Below, piece after piece: positions 1 to 11,800 of a stretch of 64,000 bases of DNA. Source of the DNA: Simmondsia chinensis (Eukaryota; Streptophyta; Magnoliopsida; Caryophyllales; Simmondsiaceae); NCBI GenBank assembly GCA_018398585.1, contig JAGTTD010000008.1, positions 12,474,501 to 12,538,500 of the forward strand, given 5' to 3'. Below the pieces are notes generated by a model. That model had not been told where the DNA came from. It made no database searches and worked only from the letters and a program-made list of their open reading frames with translations. Both the position numbers and the translations under genes were made by a program. How positions within the stretch are numbered: the first letter of the stretch is position 1; every line of letters starts with the position of its first letter.

Positions 1-956
1 CTTAGCTCGTTTATTTTGATTGGACTTGAATAACCTAAGAATCAATTGTCTTCATGTTCTAATCGCAATGCATGATCTATTTTAAGGCACTTTCATAATA
101 AACCCATGGTATTTGAGTTCGTTTGTTAGCATGGCTGTTTTACCTTTCCTTTTAATTAAAAGATGCTCAAATTTGAATAGGTTGCATTATGATTATCATT
201 TGCATAATAGATTTTGAAGAATTCTTCCTAAGTCTAACTAAAAAAAAAAAAAAAAAGAGGGCGTCTTGGTTGGAGGTGTCTCCAACCAATGCGATCATCG
301 CCCATGGGTCAGGTGTTCGATTCTCGCTGAAATGTACCCATTATGAATCACGACAAATTCTACGCTTAAGCCCTTCATGAGAGCGTTTTAGTTGGTGGCG
401 TCTCTTATCCATGTGGTCATCACCTAGGGATTAGGAGTTCGAATGCGTTCATCTTTAAGGCATCTCAGTTGGTGGCGTCTCTTACCTATGCGGTCATCAC
501 CTGGGGGTCAGGAGTTCAATTCTCGCTGAAGTTATACTAATGTGCCGGAATTGGCCGGGGAAAACAAGTTCCTCGTTACAAAAAAATATGAAAGAAAAAA
601 AAGTGGAATAGAAAATTCTGTGAACAAGTTTTAGTCTTGGGCATACCGGGAAAAATCTTGTTATGAATGGCTTGATTTTTGTCATCTATTCGGTTTGAAT
701 GTCTTGAGATTAGAAAGAACGGATAAAACTTAATTTGCTTAGCCGGCTTTTGAATTCATTTACCTGGGCGATTGATGGATTTTTCCTTAAAAAATTATTT
801 TTCCTTCCGAACCTTAAGCTTTGAACCTTGGCCATTCTTTTCTAATAGAAGTACACTTTCTTTGAATTATGCTAAAATTTATAAAAAGCATGAGATCCTG
901 CGATTTCATGTTTAGCCTTGCTCGAAGAAGAGCAAGATTTAAGTTTGGAGGTATTT
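1..956 (+). mobile_element. Athila-like Ty3/gypsy element, 3' internal region (truncated by window edge)
   Basis: No open protein. Bases about 1-200 and 610-956 align by eye, in opposite orientation, with 37.17-37.87 kb, the 3' untranslated region of the Athila-like element there. Shared stretches include the segment around 670-710 (gtcatctattcggtttgaat and what follows) and the polypurine end (agtttggaggtattttgat against agtttgggggtattttgac). This is the non-coding tail just before the 3' LTR. The rest of the element lies left of the window. The two copies diverge clearly, so they are separate insertions of one family. Confidence 0.7.
250..545 (+). repeat. Three imperfect copies of a tRNA-like (B-box-like) segment
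   Basis: A poly(A) run at 240-256 is followed by three imperfect copies of a segment reading roughly GGTGGCGTCTC..., TGCGGTCATC..., then GGTCAGGAGTTCRATTCTCGCTGA, at about 258-335, 390-450 and 460-530. The GTTCRATTC core resembles an RNA polymerase III B box, so a tRNA-derived SINE with internal repetition is possible. The flanks on both sides belong to the Athila-like tail, so this could instead be a locally amplified part of that element. No clear target-site duplication was found. Confidence 0.4.
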
Positions 957-2382
957 TGATAAATGCAATTTAATATAAAGGTCCATTTTCCACCAAAGTT
1001 TTCATCAAGATTCACCAAATTAGGTCCATTTACTCTCCATTTTTCACCAAATTTTTATCACTATTCCTCGCTTTTGCTCTTTTTTGCTCTTATGGTTATT
1101 TCCTTGCAAACACATTCATTTTATGCTAATTCTTTCTAGATTCTATCATCAACAACAACAAGTTAATGCAACATGCAACAAACCAAAGGAAAAAAAAAAA
1201 TGGTAAAATACATTAAGTTTACACAATTTATCAAAGGAAGAAGAAGATCACAAACAACTTGTCACAACTTGCAAATTTGGGCAGCAATTTGAGCAAATGA
1301 AATTAAAGAACCACTTAAACAATCCAATAACAAGTTCAACCAGATGCAAGGGACTGATTTTTGGTGGTGCAAGTGGAGAAAAATGAAAAAAATTTCAAGT
1401 TGTAGCAATTTATAAGAATGGGCAGCAAAGTGAGCAAATAGAAAAGAACTTGTGTACATTTTTTATTTCATGTTATTTTAACTTCAAATTCTATATATAG
1501 GAGTATTGGGGGAGTGTTTAGGATCCATTCGTCATTCAAAACAAAATACAAAATAGAAACATAGGTAGAAATTTGGATAGAAGAGGAAGGGTGTGGAAAG
1601 AAAAAGTTTGGTTTGTAATTTTCCAATTTCAAGTTCTTTTCTATGCTTTCCATGTTTAAGTTCATGGATTTTGTTTTAGTTTTGCTTTGTACTATGTCCA
1701 CCATGAACTAATTTCGTCTTTTCAAGGCTAAGATGTAGCCTAAGTTGTGATTTACGGTCTTTTCTAATTCAAAGTATTCAAAGTTTGTCTATTGCGCTGT
1801 TTGAGGGATTATTATTGTTCTCTATGATTGCTTGATCACCATTCAAAACCTATAATGATTCATAATGAGTCGGAGTGGAGATTTATGATGATTGCTAAAG
1901 TAATAAACACCACAAATCGAGCGATAGAGATTAATTAACGCGATTTGTGTGGTCTTAAGTGAAAAGCACGAATCTTTGAAACTCTTTTCTTATTTAAATT
2001 CATTCAAGTGATTGATAAGTTAATATGTAAAAGAGTATGCTAAATGTTGCTCAAATGAGAATATTTAGTAAATTAGGGTTTTCTACCATCAACATGTAAT
2101 AACAATGTGAATATCGAGAACAAAAAGGCATATTAATGCAACTAGGTGAAATTGGATGTCTTGGATCTCATTAAATCAGAAAACTTTTCAAAAAATTCAA
2201 CAACCATATTTAGTTATTTTCATTTTGTTTTTTTCATATCAAAAACCACAAATTTCAATCTTTCAAATAGTTCTGAAACTACTAATTTTGGTACTTATTC
2301 AATAAACACTCCTCGTGGGGCGACACTCTACTCACTTCTGTATTACTTAATACGGCTTAGTGCACTTGCTAAGTAAACATTA
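957..2382 (+). repeat. 3' LTR of the truncated Athila-like element
   Basis: It begins TGATAAATGCAATTTAATATAA directly after the polypurine tract and ends near GCTAAGTAAACATTA. The opposite-strand LTR at 35973-37168 has matching start (TGACAAGTCCAATTTAATAT) and end (GCTAAGCAAACAACAAGTAAGCATCA) plus a shared inner block around 2280-2375. At about 1.43 kb it is long, as usual for the Athila group. It has no open reading frame of its own. The terminal CA is degraded and a TSD cannot be tested because the 5' end is outside the window. Confidence 0.65.
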
Positions 2383-2445
2383 AGCATCATTAACAAAGTG
2401 CAGTTCAAAAGCTTGTCATATGATGATGGTTTATTTAATTAAACT

Positions 2446-2540
2446 GGTATACTTGATGCGAATATTTTTGCGGGAGCCGCGAGACACTGGGACTCGTGTT
2501 GTTGTTGTTGTTGTTGTTGGTATACTTGATGCGAATACAG
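2446..2540 (+). repeat. GTT microsatellite flanked by an 18-bp direct repeat
   Basis: A run of seven GTT units (about 2498-2519) lies between two copies of ggtatacttgatgcgaat at 2446 and 2519. It looks like local slippage or duplication in non-coding DNA. Confidence 0.7.
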
Positions 2541-2557
2541 ATAGCCAATCTCAACCG

Positions 2558-2857
2558 GATATGATCCTGACTTATCTATCAAGGTCTTTAAATCAGTTTA
2601 GGTTGGATACGTTAATTAATAAAGATTGCTCAATGTCTACACTGTTGAAAGTGTAATTTTAGAAAAGGTGCCATGAGAACAAAGGGAAGAGTCCACTTAG
2701 TGTGAACATCAGTCTCAGGAATTTGGAGCCAATAAAGGGTAAAATAAAATACGAGTCAAAATCGTTTTGTCTCTTTTATAAAAGAACTGGACATTTGTAT
2801 TTAAAAGGGATTCCCTAAGTACTTAGATACTGCTGTTACCAAGATTGGAAGGCCAAC
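2558..2857 (+). pseudogene. Ty1/copia gag remnant
   Basis: Frame 2 from 2558 reads DMILTYLSRSLNQFRLDT and continues to a stop at 2656. This resembles the end of a copia gag (UBN2-type) domain, where plant copies have a DLILxSLPPSFxxF-like motif. Downstream, in shifted frames around 2765-2830, the translation resembles the zinc knuckle (CFxCxxxGHWKRxCPKYL), with FYKRTGHLYLKGIPKYLD visible and cysteines lost. Several frameshifts and stops are present. The fragment is interrupted at 2857 by a solo LTR. Nothing of copia pol is recognisable nearby. Confidence 0.45.
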
Positions 2858-3282
2858 TGTTATGATTCAAGCTAACATGAGTCATAACCTAGGGTTTTTA
2901 TAGTAAATCACACTAAATAAATGAGATCAAGAAAAGATAACAAGATGAGAAGTTGAGGTTGAGAAGAGAAGTTAAGAATTGAGAGAGTAGCTTGAGAAAA
3001 CTTGGAAGAACAAGAAAAAGAATCAAGTCATTATCATCAACATTATGAAGATTACAAGAGATGAACTACTATTTATACTAAGAGCTAATACAATGCACTA
3101 AGATAACTAACTAATCAACTTGCCCAACCAAAGGCCGCCAATCTTGACCAAACTGCACCACTGTCTTGACCTTAGCAACTAAACAGCTAATTCATGACTT
3201 ATTCAAGACTTATCTCACTTATACTAGCAGAAGATTATCTAATACCTAATACTACTAGGCATATCCTATTATAATCATAACA
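2858..3282 (-). mobile_element. Solo LTR with CCAAC target-site duplication
   Basis: A 425-bp unit beginning TGTTATGATTCAAGC and ending ATAATCATAACA is flanked on both sides by CCAAC (2853-2857 and 3283-3287). Read on the minus strand it starts TGTTATGATTATAATAGG, very like the LTR at 12784, contains a TATA-like ATAAATAG and a CT-rich tract, and ends AATCATAACA. There is no second LTR or internal sequence, so it is a product of LTR-LTR recombination. Confidence 0.88.
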
Positions 3283-3287
3283 CCAAC

Positions 3288-5171
3288 ATGATAAGATATT
3301 TGATATTCTGTTTCTTCTAGTTGTGACCAATAGATAGTTCACTAGTGCGCCGGTGAATAGGCTTTCTGTAAGGGGACCAAGACATAGTAGTTTAAGTGAA
3401 GGAATGTAGTTTTGATTTTGAGTAACTATATGTACAAGATGTTTGGGGTTAGTGTGTGCTTATACATCATTTGGGAGATATATATGAGGTGGGATTTGCA
3501 AGGATGAAGTTAAACTTAAGCCCTAGCTGAACGCCCGGCTTGATATTTCATGCAAGATCAAACAAACAATTAGAAGGGCCCATGGGGTAACCTACGAGGG
3601 ACCCCTTCGATGCTCAAGTCAGCATTGATACCATAAAATGTTAATAAAGGCAGGTAATGAATAGACAAAATAGGCGTAGAATACTTAGCCTAAAGGCAAG
3701 CTCCAGAGAAGAAATCGCAAAAAAAGAAGGAGATGTGAGGCATGTAAGTTGCCTCCTCTGGATGAATTCTCTCTATTTGCAGTTTAAGATGACCTCCACT
3801 ATTTTTTGGGCAAATGTTGTCATGTGTCCTTTGAAGACACGTGGCAATAGTTGGTGCGGCTTGTTTATTCAGTATATTTGGAGTCCGATTTTCTAATTTA
3901 AGTTTAGTCTATTGTTACCTAAGTTTTACATATTAATTTCCTATTTATTCTATTCATAGTACTACGGCCAAAAGTGTCGGGCATGTAGGTACCGGGTGAA
4001 TGACTACCGGACGAGCAGCTTTAAATAGGTGTGGACCTTTAATCCTTTAATAACTAGCCAATTTATACAATTATTAGCTATATAAATTACTCACCTAGCA
4101 TGCTACCCCGTACACTATAAACATATATTCCCTCTACCCTGTGGGTGAACTTCGATAATTCTAAGTTCAGCCATAGAGTATATTACACGTTGGTCTTTAA
4201 CCTTAGCTTGTTATTGCACAACGTTTGCCCAAGCGATGGAGGTATTAGCATTCTTTTTGGACCTTCAAATTTGTCATTCATGTGTGTTTTGAACTATACT
4301 CGAAGTTAATAGAGCGTATGACCTAAGTAGGACGTGTAACGGAGTGTCTGTAACTTACTTAATAGGGCATCTAAATCATTGCGACTCGTAGCTAGGCTTG
4401 TAACCCATCATGAGCCTTAGAATGGTGTATAGCCTAGCATTGATTGTAGTGGGGTGTTTATTTCATCATTCACCATAACAGGGCATTTAGCCAATTAGGG
4501 ATCTTTGTAGAGCATTTTATCTCTTTATTTTTTTGAATGGAGTAGTTTTGATTTGTGTAGGATGTTTAAAGGAATCTGAGCCTCTTAAGGCATTATGGGA
4601 CAAGAGTATGCAAAGCTTTCTATTCCTTCACTTCAACAAGTGTTTGTGGTGACTTATTGAAAGTACCAAAATCATATTATCCTTATGAAGAACTATGGGG
4701 TTAAGAGCAGCCAAGTATCTTAACAACGTTATTCAAGAGTGAGTGCAACATAGTACTCATGGAGGATATTTAGATTTGATGTGTATATCTCCATATTTTT
4801 TTGAGTGTTAGACTAACTCAATTAGGCAGGAAGAATCTAATGTACTTGTTTCATAATTATGTAAAGCACTCACGTAATACAAATGGACCCTCCAAGGGTT
4901 GATTTAATAGAGTATCCATATCATTTTTGTATGTATAAACCCTTGAACATCTTCTACGGACATATTTGTTAATCCTATGCGTGAAAATGTAAGGTTGGTG
5001 TGTCATACCTGAATGAAGTCAAGATGGTTAGAACACCTCAGCTTTCTAAAGCCAGGGATGACGAATACGTCATCCTAGTCCGATGGCGATGAGCATGTCA
5101 ATGATGGAGCAGTTTCATGGGTAGACAAAACATATATCACAGGAATTACCATGTCATTTAAACTTGTAGAT
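3288..5171. other. Gene-free stretch
   Basis: About 1.9 kb with no supported coding frame or RNA gene. It reads as decayed repeat DNA with faint internal reiteration, for example phrases built on gtaacccatc, tagcctagca and gggcattta near 4320-4500. The short open frames at 3657-3896 and elsewhere match nothing recognised. Confidence 0.5.
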
Positions 5172-5176
5172 CCCAT

Positions 5177-5446
5177 TGTCATGGCCGTGGTGGATTCTTA
5201 TATAGATCATAGTGAACCTTGATGTAGTGTATTTGCTCTTTGATTGTTTTAGCTATGCACATTTAGTATAAATATGGTACTTAGCTTGTAATGAGGATTA
5301 TCAAGGAATTAAATCAAACTAATCCTTTTCTCCCTTTCATCTAGAACCTCTCTAGATATTCTCCTAATTCTCATCCCCTTCCCTTCTTCCTCATCTCAAA
5401 TTCTACTATCCCCTAGTTATGACTTCAGTTGATCTCGGTCATAAGA
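5177..5446 (+). repeat. 5' LTR of the 5177-8991 element
   Basis: Starts TGTCATGGCCGTGG and ends GGTCATAAGA, followed at once by the PBS. It contains a TATA-like TATAAATATG near 5267 and a CT-rich stretch (about 5325-5400), as expected for the plant LTR promoter and R region. Confidence 0.88.
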
Positions 5447-5448
5447 AT

Positions 5449-5461
5449 TGGTATCAGAGCC
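5449..5461 (+). promoter_or_regulatory. Primer-binding site, initiator tRNA-Met type
   Basis: TGGTATCAGAGCC lies two bases after the 5' LTR and is the usual plant PBS complementary to the 3' end of initiator tRNA-Met. Confidence 0.85.
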
Positions 5462-6218
5462 TTGATTTAATTCCAAATGAAGCTCTTAATCCAGAAAATT
5501 CGGAACTGGTTTGTTGTTACGATGCAAGGACTTTAGATACTTTGCATTTTATTTAGTTGAATCTATTTTAACTAAATTGAGTTTGTATTGTGTCAAGCTT
5601 TGGTGCTAACTTTAGCTCAGTTTTAACTGATCAAAGCTCAATTGTTACCACGGGATCAATTTGATCAAGTTTGGTTCAGATTGTGTAGATCGGGTTGAAC
5701 TTGTATTGAATCAAGCCTTCGAAGTTAGCATCTATAGCAGATCATCAGTGCTTGAAATCCTGTTGAACTCAACTGGTCCGGTGCAAAGACTTTCAATCCA
5801 GCTGAAGTTGTTTTCGATCAAGACTTGGGCTCACAACTTGATAGTGCTGCTTCGACTTGCGTTGGATGAAGAATTCGTGTAAACTACCTAGATTCTCAGA
5901 CATTGCTGCAACAGTAACTGATTCTGATTGTCAGGTTTGGTTCGATCATTTGTTGTTCTACGGGTTGTTGCTGAATTTACAAGTAAATTAGTGTTTAAAC
6001 ATCGAAGTCATGATAGTTTTTCTATTCTCTAGTTTGCATAAGTTGGAAATTGCATTTGTTAGAGCGAAACCCAACCATTGACCTGGAATCGAGTTGGTAG
6101 TTCATTCTAGCTGTTGTTGCCCTAAGTTTAGCTGAATTTTGTTTGAATTTGGCATTCTGTGGTGGAAGTAGCGTCAGAAATTGCTAGAAGTCACCTTGAA
6201 TCAGAGGTTGTATCAAAA

Positions 6219-8378
6219 ATGTTACAATACGGCATGCCAAAATGGCTCGATTCAGTTTCGGTTCAAGATAAATCTTCTAATGATGCTAGACTATTAGTTA
6301 AAATCTGGAAGCCGCTTTACCATATAGACGAGGGTACTCTCTATCAAGTGTTTTGGCCATATGGTCCTCTTGAAAATATTGAGGTGATCTCATCTTCCCT
6401 CATTGAGGTTACGGCTCACATTACCTATTATACGAGAAGGAGTGCCGACTCAGCTGTGAACTCGTTGCATGGGAGAAACATATATGATGGTCGTTGTGTT
6501 TTGGACATTAACTACTTCATGAGAATGGAGCAAGAAATTGAGCACAAAGCAACTAGTAGTGCAGCACATCATATGAATAAGGCAACATTGCATTCATGGG
6601 ACCAAGTTAAATTGGTACAGCAGCAACTTGTCCTGGAATATCAAGACACGGTGGAGGAAGAAGCAGTTTTTGATATGGCAGTAGAACCACTCGTGTTTGA
6701 TCCTTCTTCACTACAAGTAAATGATGTAACAGAGAGTGGTGAAATTGATGCAACATAGATTAATTCGCAGTAGATTAAGAGGCTAGAGAACTTGCAAGAC
6801 CAAGCTATGAGAAACCAAGGGAACCTTAAGCAAATGCCATAGAGGAAGGAGCAGAATTCAACTGACAGTGTTGGATTCCATTGGGAATTGGGTGCTGCAG
6901 CTGTAAGGCAAGAAGTTAACATCACACCATGCTTGGGGACTCAGAATAAGCTTAGTATAGCGGAATTTCAGAAGTTTGAGAAGCTCAACCCTGCAATGGC
7001 AGCACTAATTCAGAATGAAAGTGAGTTATTGCAAGTGTTAGAGCCATTAAATGTTGCAGCCAAGGAATTGCAAGTGTACATTGAAATCATGAGCATTAGG
7101 AAGTTCTGCATGAAATTTTTATTTCAACAAGGAGTTGAGATCAAATTGGTAGTGCCCTTAAATCACAAGAAGTGTTATTCAAGTAAGAGATTAAGTGCAA
7201 AGGAATAGCCAATTTGGGTCTACTATGTAAGGTCCCCTGATTTTCTTTTTCTCAAGTCCAATAAGATGGTTCTTGACAAGTTTTTCATGCTCAAGAACTT
7301 GAAATTGAGACATCCCAAGTTGGGGTTGGGGTCAATTGATAGATTGGGAGCATGTTCTTGGATCAATAAGATGTTAAATAAGGCAAAGAGAATGACGTTT
7401 TTAGCAAGGGATCCGGTTGGTCTTGCTACAGAGATACCAAATTCAGTGGGGCATCAGGTTATTGCTCTTGCAGGACAATCTATACAGCGAGGAGAATTGC
7501 AAAATCAGGTCCAATGGCAGGCTCTATTGAGGCCTTTTGATCCTGGACAGAAGGATACACTTAGAAAAGATGTAAATCTATCAAGAAATTAGGGTAACCT
7601 CACTGCAGTACACTCAAATACATCAGAAAAAATGGCTGATACAGATCTGGTGCCAACAAACTCATTAAAGACTCAAATTGTGATCACTCCAATGTGTGCT
7701 GAAGTTCTGGAGGGTGTAAGAGCTGCAATTACTGATCAGACCTCTTACAAGCAGTTAGATGTAAGTGGTATGGAGCTAAGTACGAGGTCTACAGCATTCC
7801 AAACTAATAAAGTTACGCAGCAGTTCAGCATGGAAAGAGTCTGTAGCAGAGAAGAGTTAGATGCTTGTGTTCTTCAAGTTAATAGTATGGGGCATCCTCC
7901 TAAAGTCCAAGCTTATGTAAGACCCCCTGAACTTCTTGGGCAAGAACGTGAATTGAGAGGAGCAAGTACTTTGATTAAGGGGCAAAACAAGAGAACCCGA
8001 TCTTATCCAGCAGCTAATAAAGTTGAGCAGTTTCTCATGATTGAATCTAATGAAATCAGTGAGGTTCAAATAATTTCACCTGTCACTCCACCTGAAGTCT
8101 TGGTATTAGCAGCACATAGAGGGTTAGTTGCAGCAAATACCACTCCAATTCAATGTGAAGCTGAGGAACTACTATTGATGATGCTTAAAGAAATGGTCAC
8201 TCAAGAAAATCTGAAAGCTTGGTTTCTCAAGTGCCTCTTGAGCAATTCTATGATACCTTGGCAAGAGACATGGGTGGTAGTGAATAAACATGAAAAGCAA
8301 CCTGATTTGGAGGGAAAGGAAGTCAGAGCCAAGGAAATTGTGATGCTCTTGAAATCCAAAGCCAACTTTCGTATGTAG
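6219..8378 (+). pseudogene. Long ORF of the LTR element with a PTB-like RRM domain, five internal TAG stops
   Basis: One frame stays open for about 720 codons from the ATG at 6219 to the stop at 8378, broken only by TAG codons at 6756, 6771, 6840, 7206 and 7590. Bases 6291-6518 encode an RRM-like fold. It begins LLVKI, then has LYQVFWPYGPLENIEV (the HQVFSPYGxVEKI helix-1/strand-2 region of plant polypyrimidine-tract-binding proteins), and ends GRNIYDGRCVLDINY, close to the GRNIYDGCCxLDI segment of PTB RRM2. The remainder is not recognised. Residues from 7155-7395 (KKCYSSKRLSAKE, DFLFLKSN, CSWINKMLNKAKRM) match the ORF at 14240 of the element at 12784. The in-frame GTG codons just before 6219 follow a stop at 6144 and are unlikely starts. 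The PTB assignment is by eye; capture from a host gene is inferred. Confidence 0.7.
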
Positions 8379-8757
8379 AGAGCAATGAGAGCTGCGTGTT
8401 TTTTTTTTTGGGTTACTGCTGCAATACTCTTGGCCTTCAGTGCTCCTTAGCTGCAGAATAGTGTTCTTGGGTTGCACTGGAGTGTGGTTGTTTTGGTATT
8501 ACAATGGTAAACCTCCTGATGGCATATTTCAAGCTGCATCATCTATATCTGTGTTAAGCATCTCAAGGCTATAGAATGGTGTTTAGCAGGTCTATAGCAA
8601 TGTGAGGTTCTCATATGCTTTGGAAATTTTTGGCAAGAGGAAGGCAACATGATATTGGGATTATGAGTTCTGTTCAGCTGCAACTTTCTGCGCAAATAAG
8701 AAGGTTTCAAGTCACTACTCTTTCATCATGGTGAGTATTGACTAAAGGGGGGAGTAT

Positions 8758-8991
8758 TGTCATGGCCGTGGTGGATTCTTATATAGATCATGGTGAACCT
8801 TGATGTAGTGTATTTGCTCTTTGATTGTTTTAGCTATGCTCATTTAGTATAAATATGTTCAAACTAATCCTTTTCTCCCTTTCATCTTGAACCTCTCTAG
8901 ATATTCTCTTAATTCTCATCCCCTTCCCTTCTGCCTCATCTCAAATTCTACTATCCCCTAGTTATGACTTGAGTTGATCTCGGTCATAACG
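8758..8991 (+). repeat. 3' LTR of the 5177-8991 element
   Basis: Starts TGTCATGGCCGTGG after the polypurine tract and ends GGTCATAACG, followed by CCCAT. It matches the 5' LTR apart from a few substitutions and one deletion of about 36 bp. Confidence 0.88.
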
Positions 8992-8996
8992 CCCAT

Positions 8997-10936
8997 GTAA
9001 TAAATTTTAAGTCATATGTATCTAATGAAAAGTAGACAATGGTGCTCGGTGTCTTATCCTTAGATAACTCTAAACCGGGTCATGGCAATGAGTATTGCAT
9101 CTGTTGTGGGTGATTACACTAGGGCAAATCATAGTGTTAGGTATTTCATCTGTTGCTGGTGATTACACCAGGGAGGAAGATGGTGCAAGTATTGCACCTG
9201 TAGGACGAACCATGCTGATGAATGCGTACTTGCATAGCCATCTAGTGTCATGTCTAAGATACCGGGATAAAGCAGAGCATAACTAGGGCAGCAAACCAAA
9301 CCCAACGTACACTTGTTTGATAATGAATATTCTAAGGATAAATATCAAAATAAAGAAAAGTTGTTAGAAATAACACACTTTTAAAGCCATTACCGGCTAA
9401 GTAACAAACGTATGGTATATCATCCACAAAGGATGTGCATTGTTAACATTCGTTTGTCCTCGACATTTATTTGTGAACTGATGAGCTTGGCATGACTCAT
9501 GTTGAGTGATTATAAGTAAACTGCATGAGCCCTGGCTAATGCTAGAATGACGAGCATTTACGTGTAATGTGCGGCTTTACAGTGATGAGCCTTCAATAGC
9601 ATTGCACTACGACACTTGTATTGAGTTCTCGTATTAATAATGCAACATGGTGAGTTCATAATGCACATATTGATGATGAAAAGCATTTAAGGATGCAATT
9701 GTCAAGGCTTAAATTTTTTCCAATATGTACCAACCTCTTTATTCTAATCTTAAGGCTGTGAATTAGTTTTAAGGACTCAATGATCCTTTATTGTATATTA
9801 TCTTATAGATAGCTACCATTCCTAGTTTGAGTAGGCTATTAAAGGAATTTCAGACTTCTTGCAAGAAAGGTCAAGACAATCTTGAAATAGATAATTATAT
9901 TTATTTAACTAGTTCTTTCCTAATATTGTCTATTCAGATTGCCACCTTCTAGAGGGGTTTTTACTATTGTGTTATCATTTATTCCTGTACGTCACTAGCA
10001 TGTGATTCTTTAACTCGAGTGTGGTGGTTATACCTATCTTCTACTATTTTGGAGATGTTGGAGAAACTTTTTTTGATTTTCTGGTGCTAATTCTTATGTT
10101 AGGCATGATTTGTGAAAATCGAGAAGTCATTTTCGTGGCTCGGAGTTGTCAACTATTTGTTAGGCCAAAATGCATGCGAAGCTTATTAACTCCTTAAAGT
10201 GAGTCAATAAAGATTTGGTTCAAAAATTCTATTTTCTGCAAAGTTCGCCCAGTGGAGTCGTAGTCTACCTAGTTCTTGTCGAATGTCATCCCTTCTTAGC
10301 TATCATTTCTTATGCATCAAATGTCTAGGAGAGGAGAAAGAGTTAAGAGATTTAGTAAGGAAAGCTATTATCATATTCCCTTGCAAAATTTGGTTTTATG
10401 AATAAATGAATAAGAATGATAAGGAGTACAAAGATATGGTGTATTTTCCAAGTATGGCATTTGTCCAATACTTATATGATTATGAAGGCGACTAAGCAGA
10501 TAAAGGCGACATCTTGCATTGTCTTACAAAGTTGTTGGCCAATAGTGGTACTTAGCCAGCAGAAGGCTAGTTAAAGTATGGGTTGTTTATGTGCGGTAAT
10601 AGGCATGGTCCATGTAAGACTTTCTTATTATAAATGTTTTATTGAGTTGCGATAAGCATCCCAGTTTTATAATTGTAGCTTAATTTTTGACGGGTAACAA
10701 AGTCTTCTAGATATGCCACAATGTTGGGCAACGTGGCATAATTTAGGGCGAAGCCCATAGCCCTAAAAGGGATTGTATTTCATGGATGAATAATTCCCGG
10801 CCTATTGTCACTTTCGCATGATTTGCTTTACATTAAAGAAATATACTCGCACTCGTTGTTAATTGTGAAGCCTCTCGATTTTGGAAATGGTTTACCATTT
10901 GTCACGGAAATGAAATCTAGCTTACTATTTTGGGGT
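8997..10936. other. Gene-free stretch with a short local duplication
   Basis: No coding frame is supported. Around 9090-9215 a segment of about 50 bp reading gcatctgttgtgggtgat, tacactaggg recurs two to three times with changes, giving the open frame at 9095-9286, which I do not regard as a gene. The remainder is AT-rich and merges into the tandem array that follows. Its left end is continuous with DNA before 5172 once the LTR element is removed. Confidence 0.5.
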
Positions 10937-11800
10937 GAAGTCCCTTAGCAGTTAAAATGGCTTGTGACACCAAGATAAGGAAGTCTAAATTGTGAATTGG
11001 CATGAAGTCCCCCAAATCTTAAAAGGATTCATGCCACTAGCATAAGGAAATGACTGAGATGAAGTTCCCTAATCGTAAAATGATTGTACCACAAAGGTAA
11101 GGAAATCTTAATTTAAAGTGGGTTGAAGTCCCCCTATCCTATAATGATTTAGGCCATCTAGATAAGTAAATGATTGTGGCGAAGTCCCTCAATTGTATAA
11201 TGAATTATGCTACAAGCATAAGGAAATGATTGGGGGGAAGTCTCCTGTCTTGAAATGATTTATACCACCAAAATGTTGAAATCTAGATTTTGAATTGGGG
11301 CAAAGTCTCTAAGTCTAATCATGATTCATGCCGACAAGATAAGGAAATGTAATATAACTCATGGCTAATGAAAAGTCCCCCAGTCCTAAAATGATTTATT
11401 TAACCATTTAAATGAAGTTGGGGCTACGAATAGGAGCAAAGTCCCCTAGCCTAAAAAATAATTTACACCTCAAAGATAAGGACATGAAGTCTGATTTATG
11501 ACTGAGGTGAAGTCCCTCAATCAGAAAGTGATTTACATTACCGTTAAGACATGGAATCCAATTCATGGTAGAGGTGAAGGCCCCCAATCTAAAATCAGTC
11601 ATGCCACTGTTAAGAAAATGAAATCCAATTTGTGACTGGGCGAAGCCTCCAAGTCATAAAATGATTCACGACCCTATTAAGGAAATGAAATATGATTCAT
11701 GAAGGAGGGGAAGCTCCATTGTCCCAAAATGATTCGTGTAGAATTGTGGAAAGGGAATGATGGACAAGGCAAAGTTTCTCAGCCCTCGCTATTTGTGAAG
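10937..11800. repeat. Tandem array A: about 14 degenerate units of 55-72 bp
   Basis: A phrase close to GAAGTCCCC-aaTCcTAAAATGATTyATGCCAC followed by AAGATAAGGAAATG recurs from about 10937 (also near 11004, 11061, 11124, 11181, 11236, 11301, 11372, 11436, 11508, 11574, 11639, 11709 and 11768). Units differ by 20-35 percent by eye and in length. There is no protein-coding signal; the open frames here are shadows of the repeat. Confidence 0.85.

Larger units (their letters stand above)
5177..8991 (+). mobile_element. Non-autonomous LTR retrotransposon carrying an RRM-containing ORF
   Basis: A complete 3.8-kb element with a perfect 5-bp duplication, CCCAT, at 5172-5176 and 8992-8996. The LTRs are 5177-5446 and 8758-8991. 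The 3' copy lacks about 36 bp present in the 5' copy around 5270-5306, and the rest is nearly identical. A PBS (TGGTATCAGAGCC, 5449-5461) matches initiator tRNA-Met, and a polypurine tract (ACTAAAGGGGGGAGTAT, about 8741-8757) abuts the 3' LTR. No protease, reverse transcriptase, RNase H or integrase motif occurs inside. A single long decayed ORF takes the place of gag-pol, so movement must have depended on enzymes from elsewhere. Confidence 0.9.
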
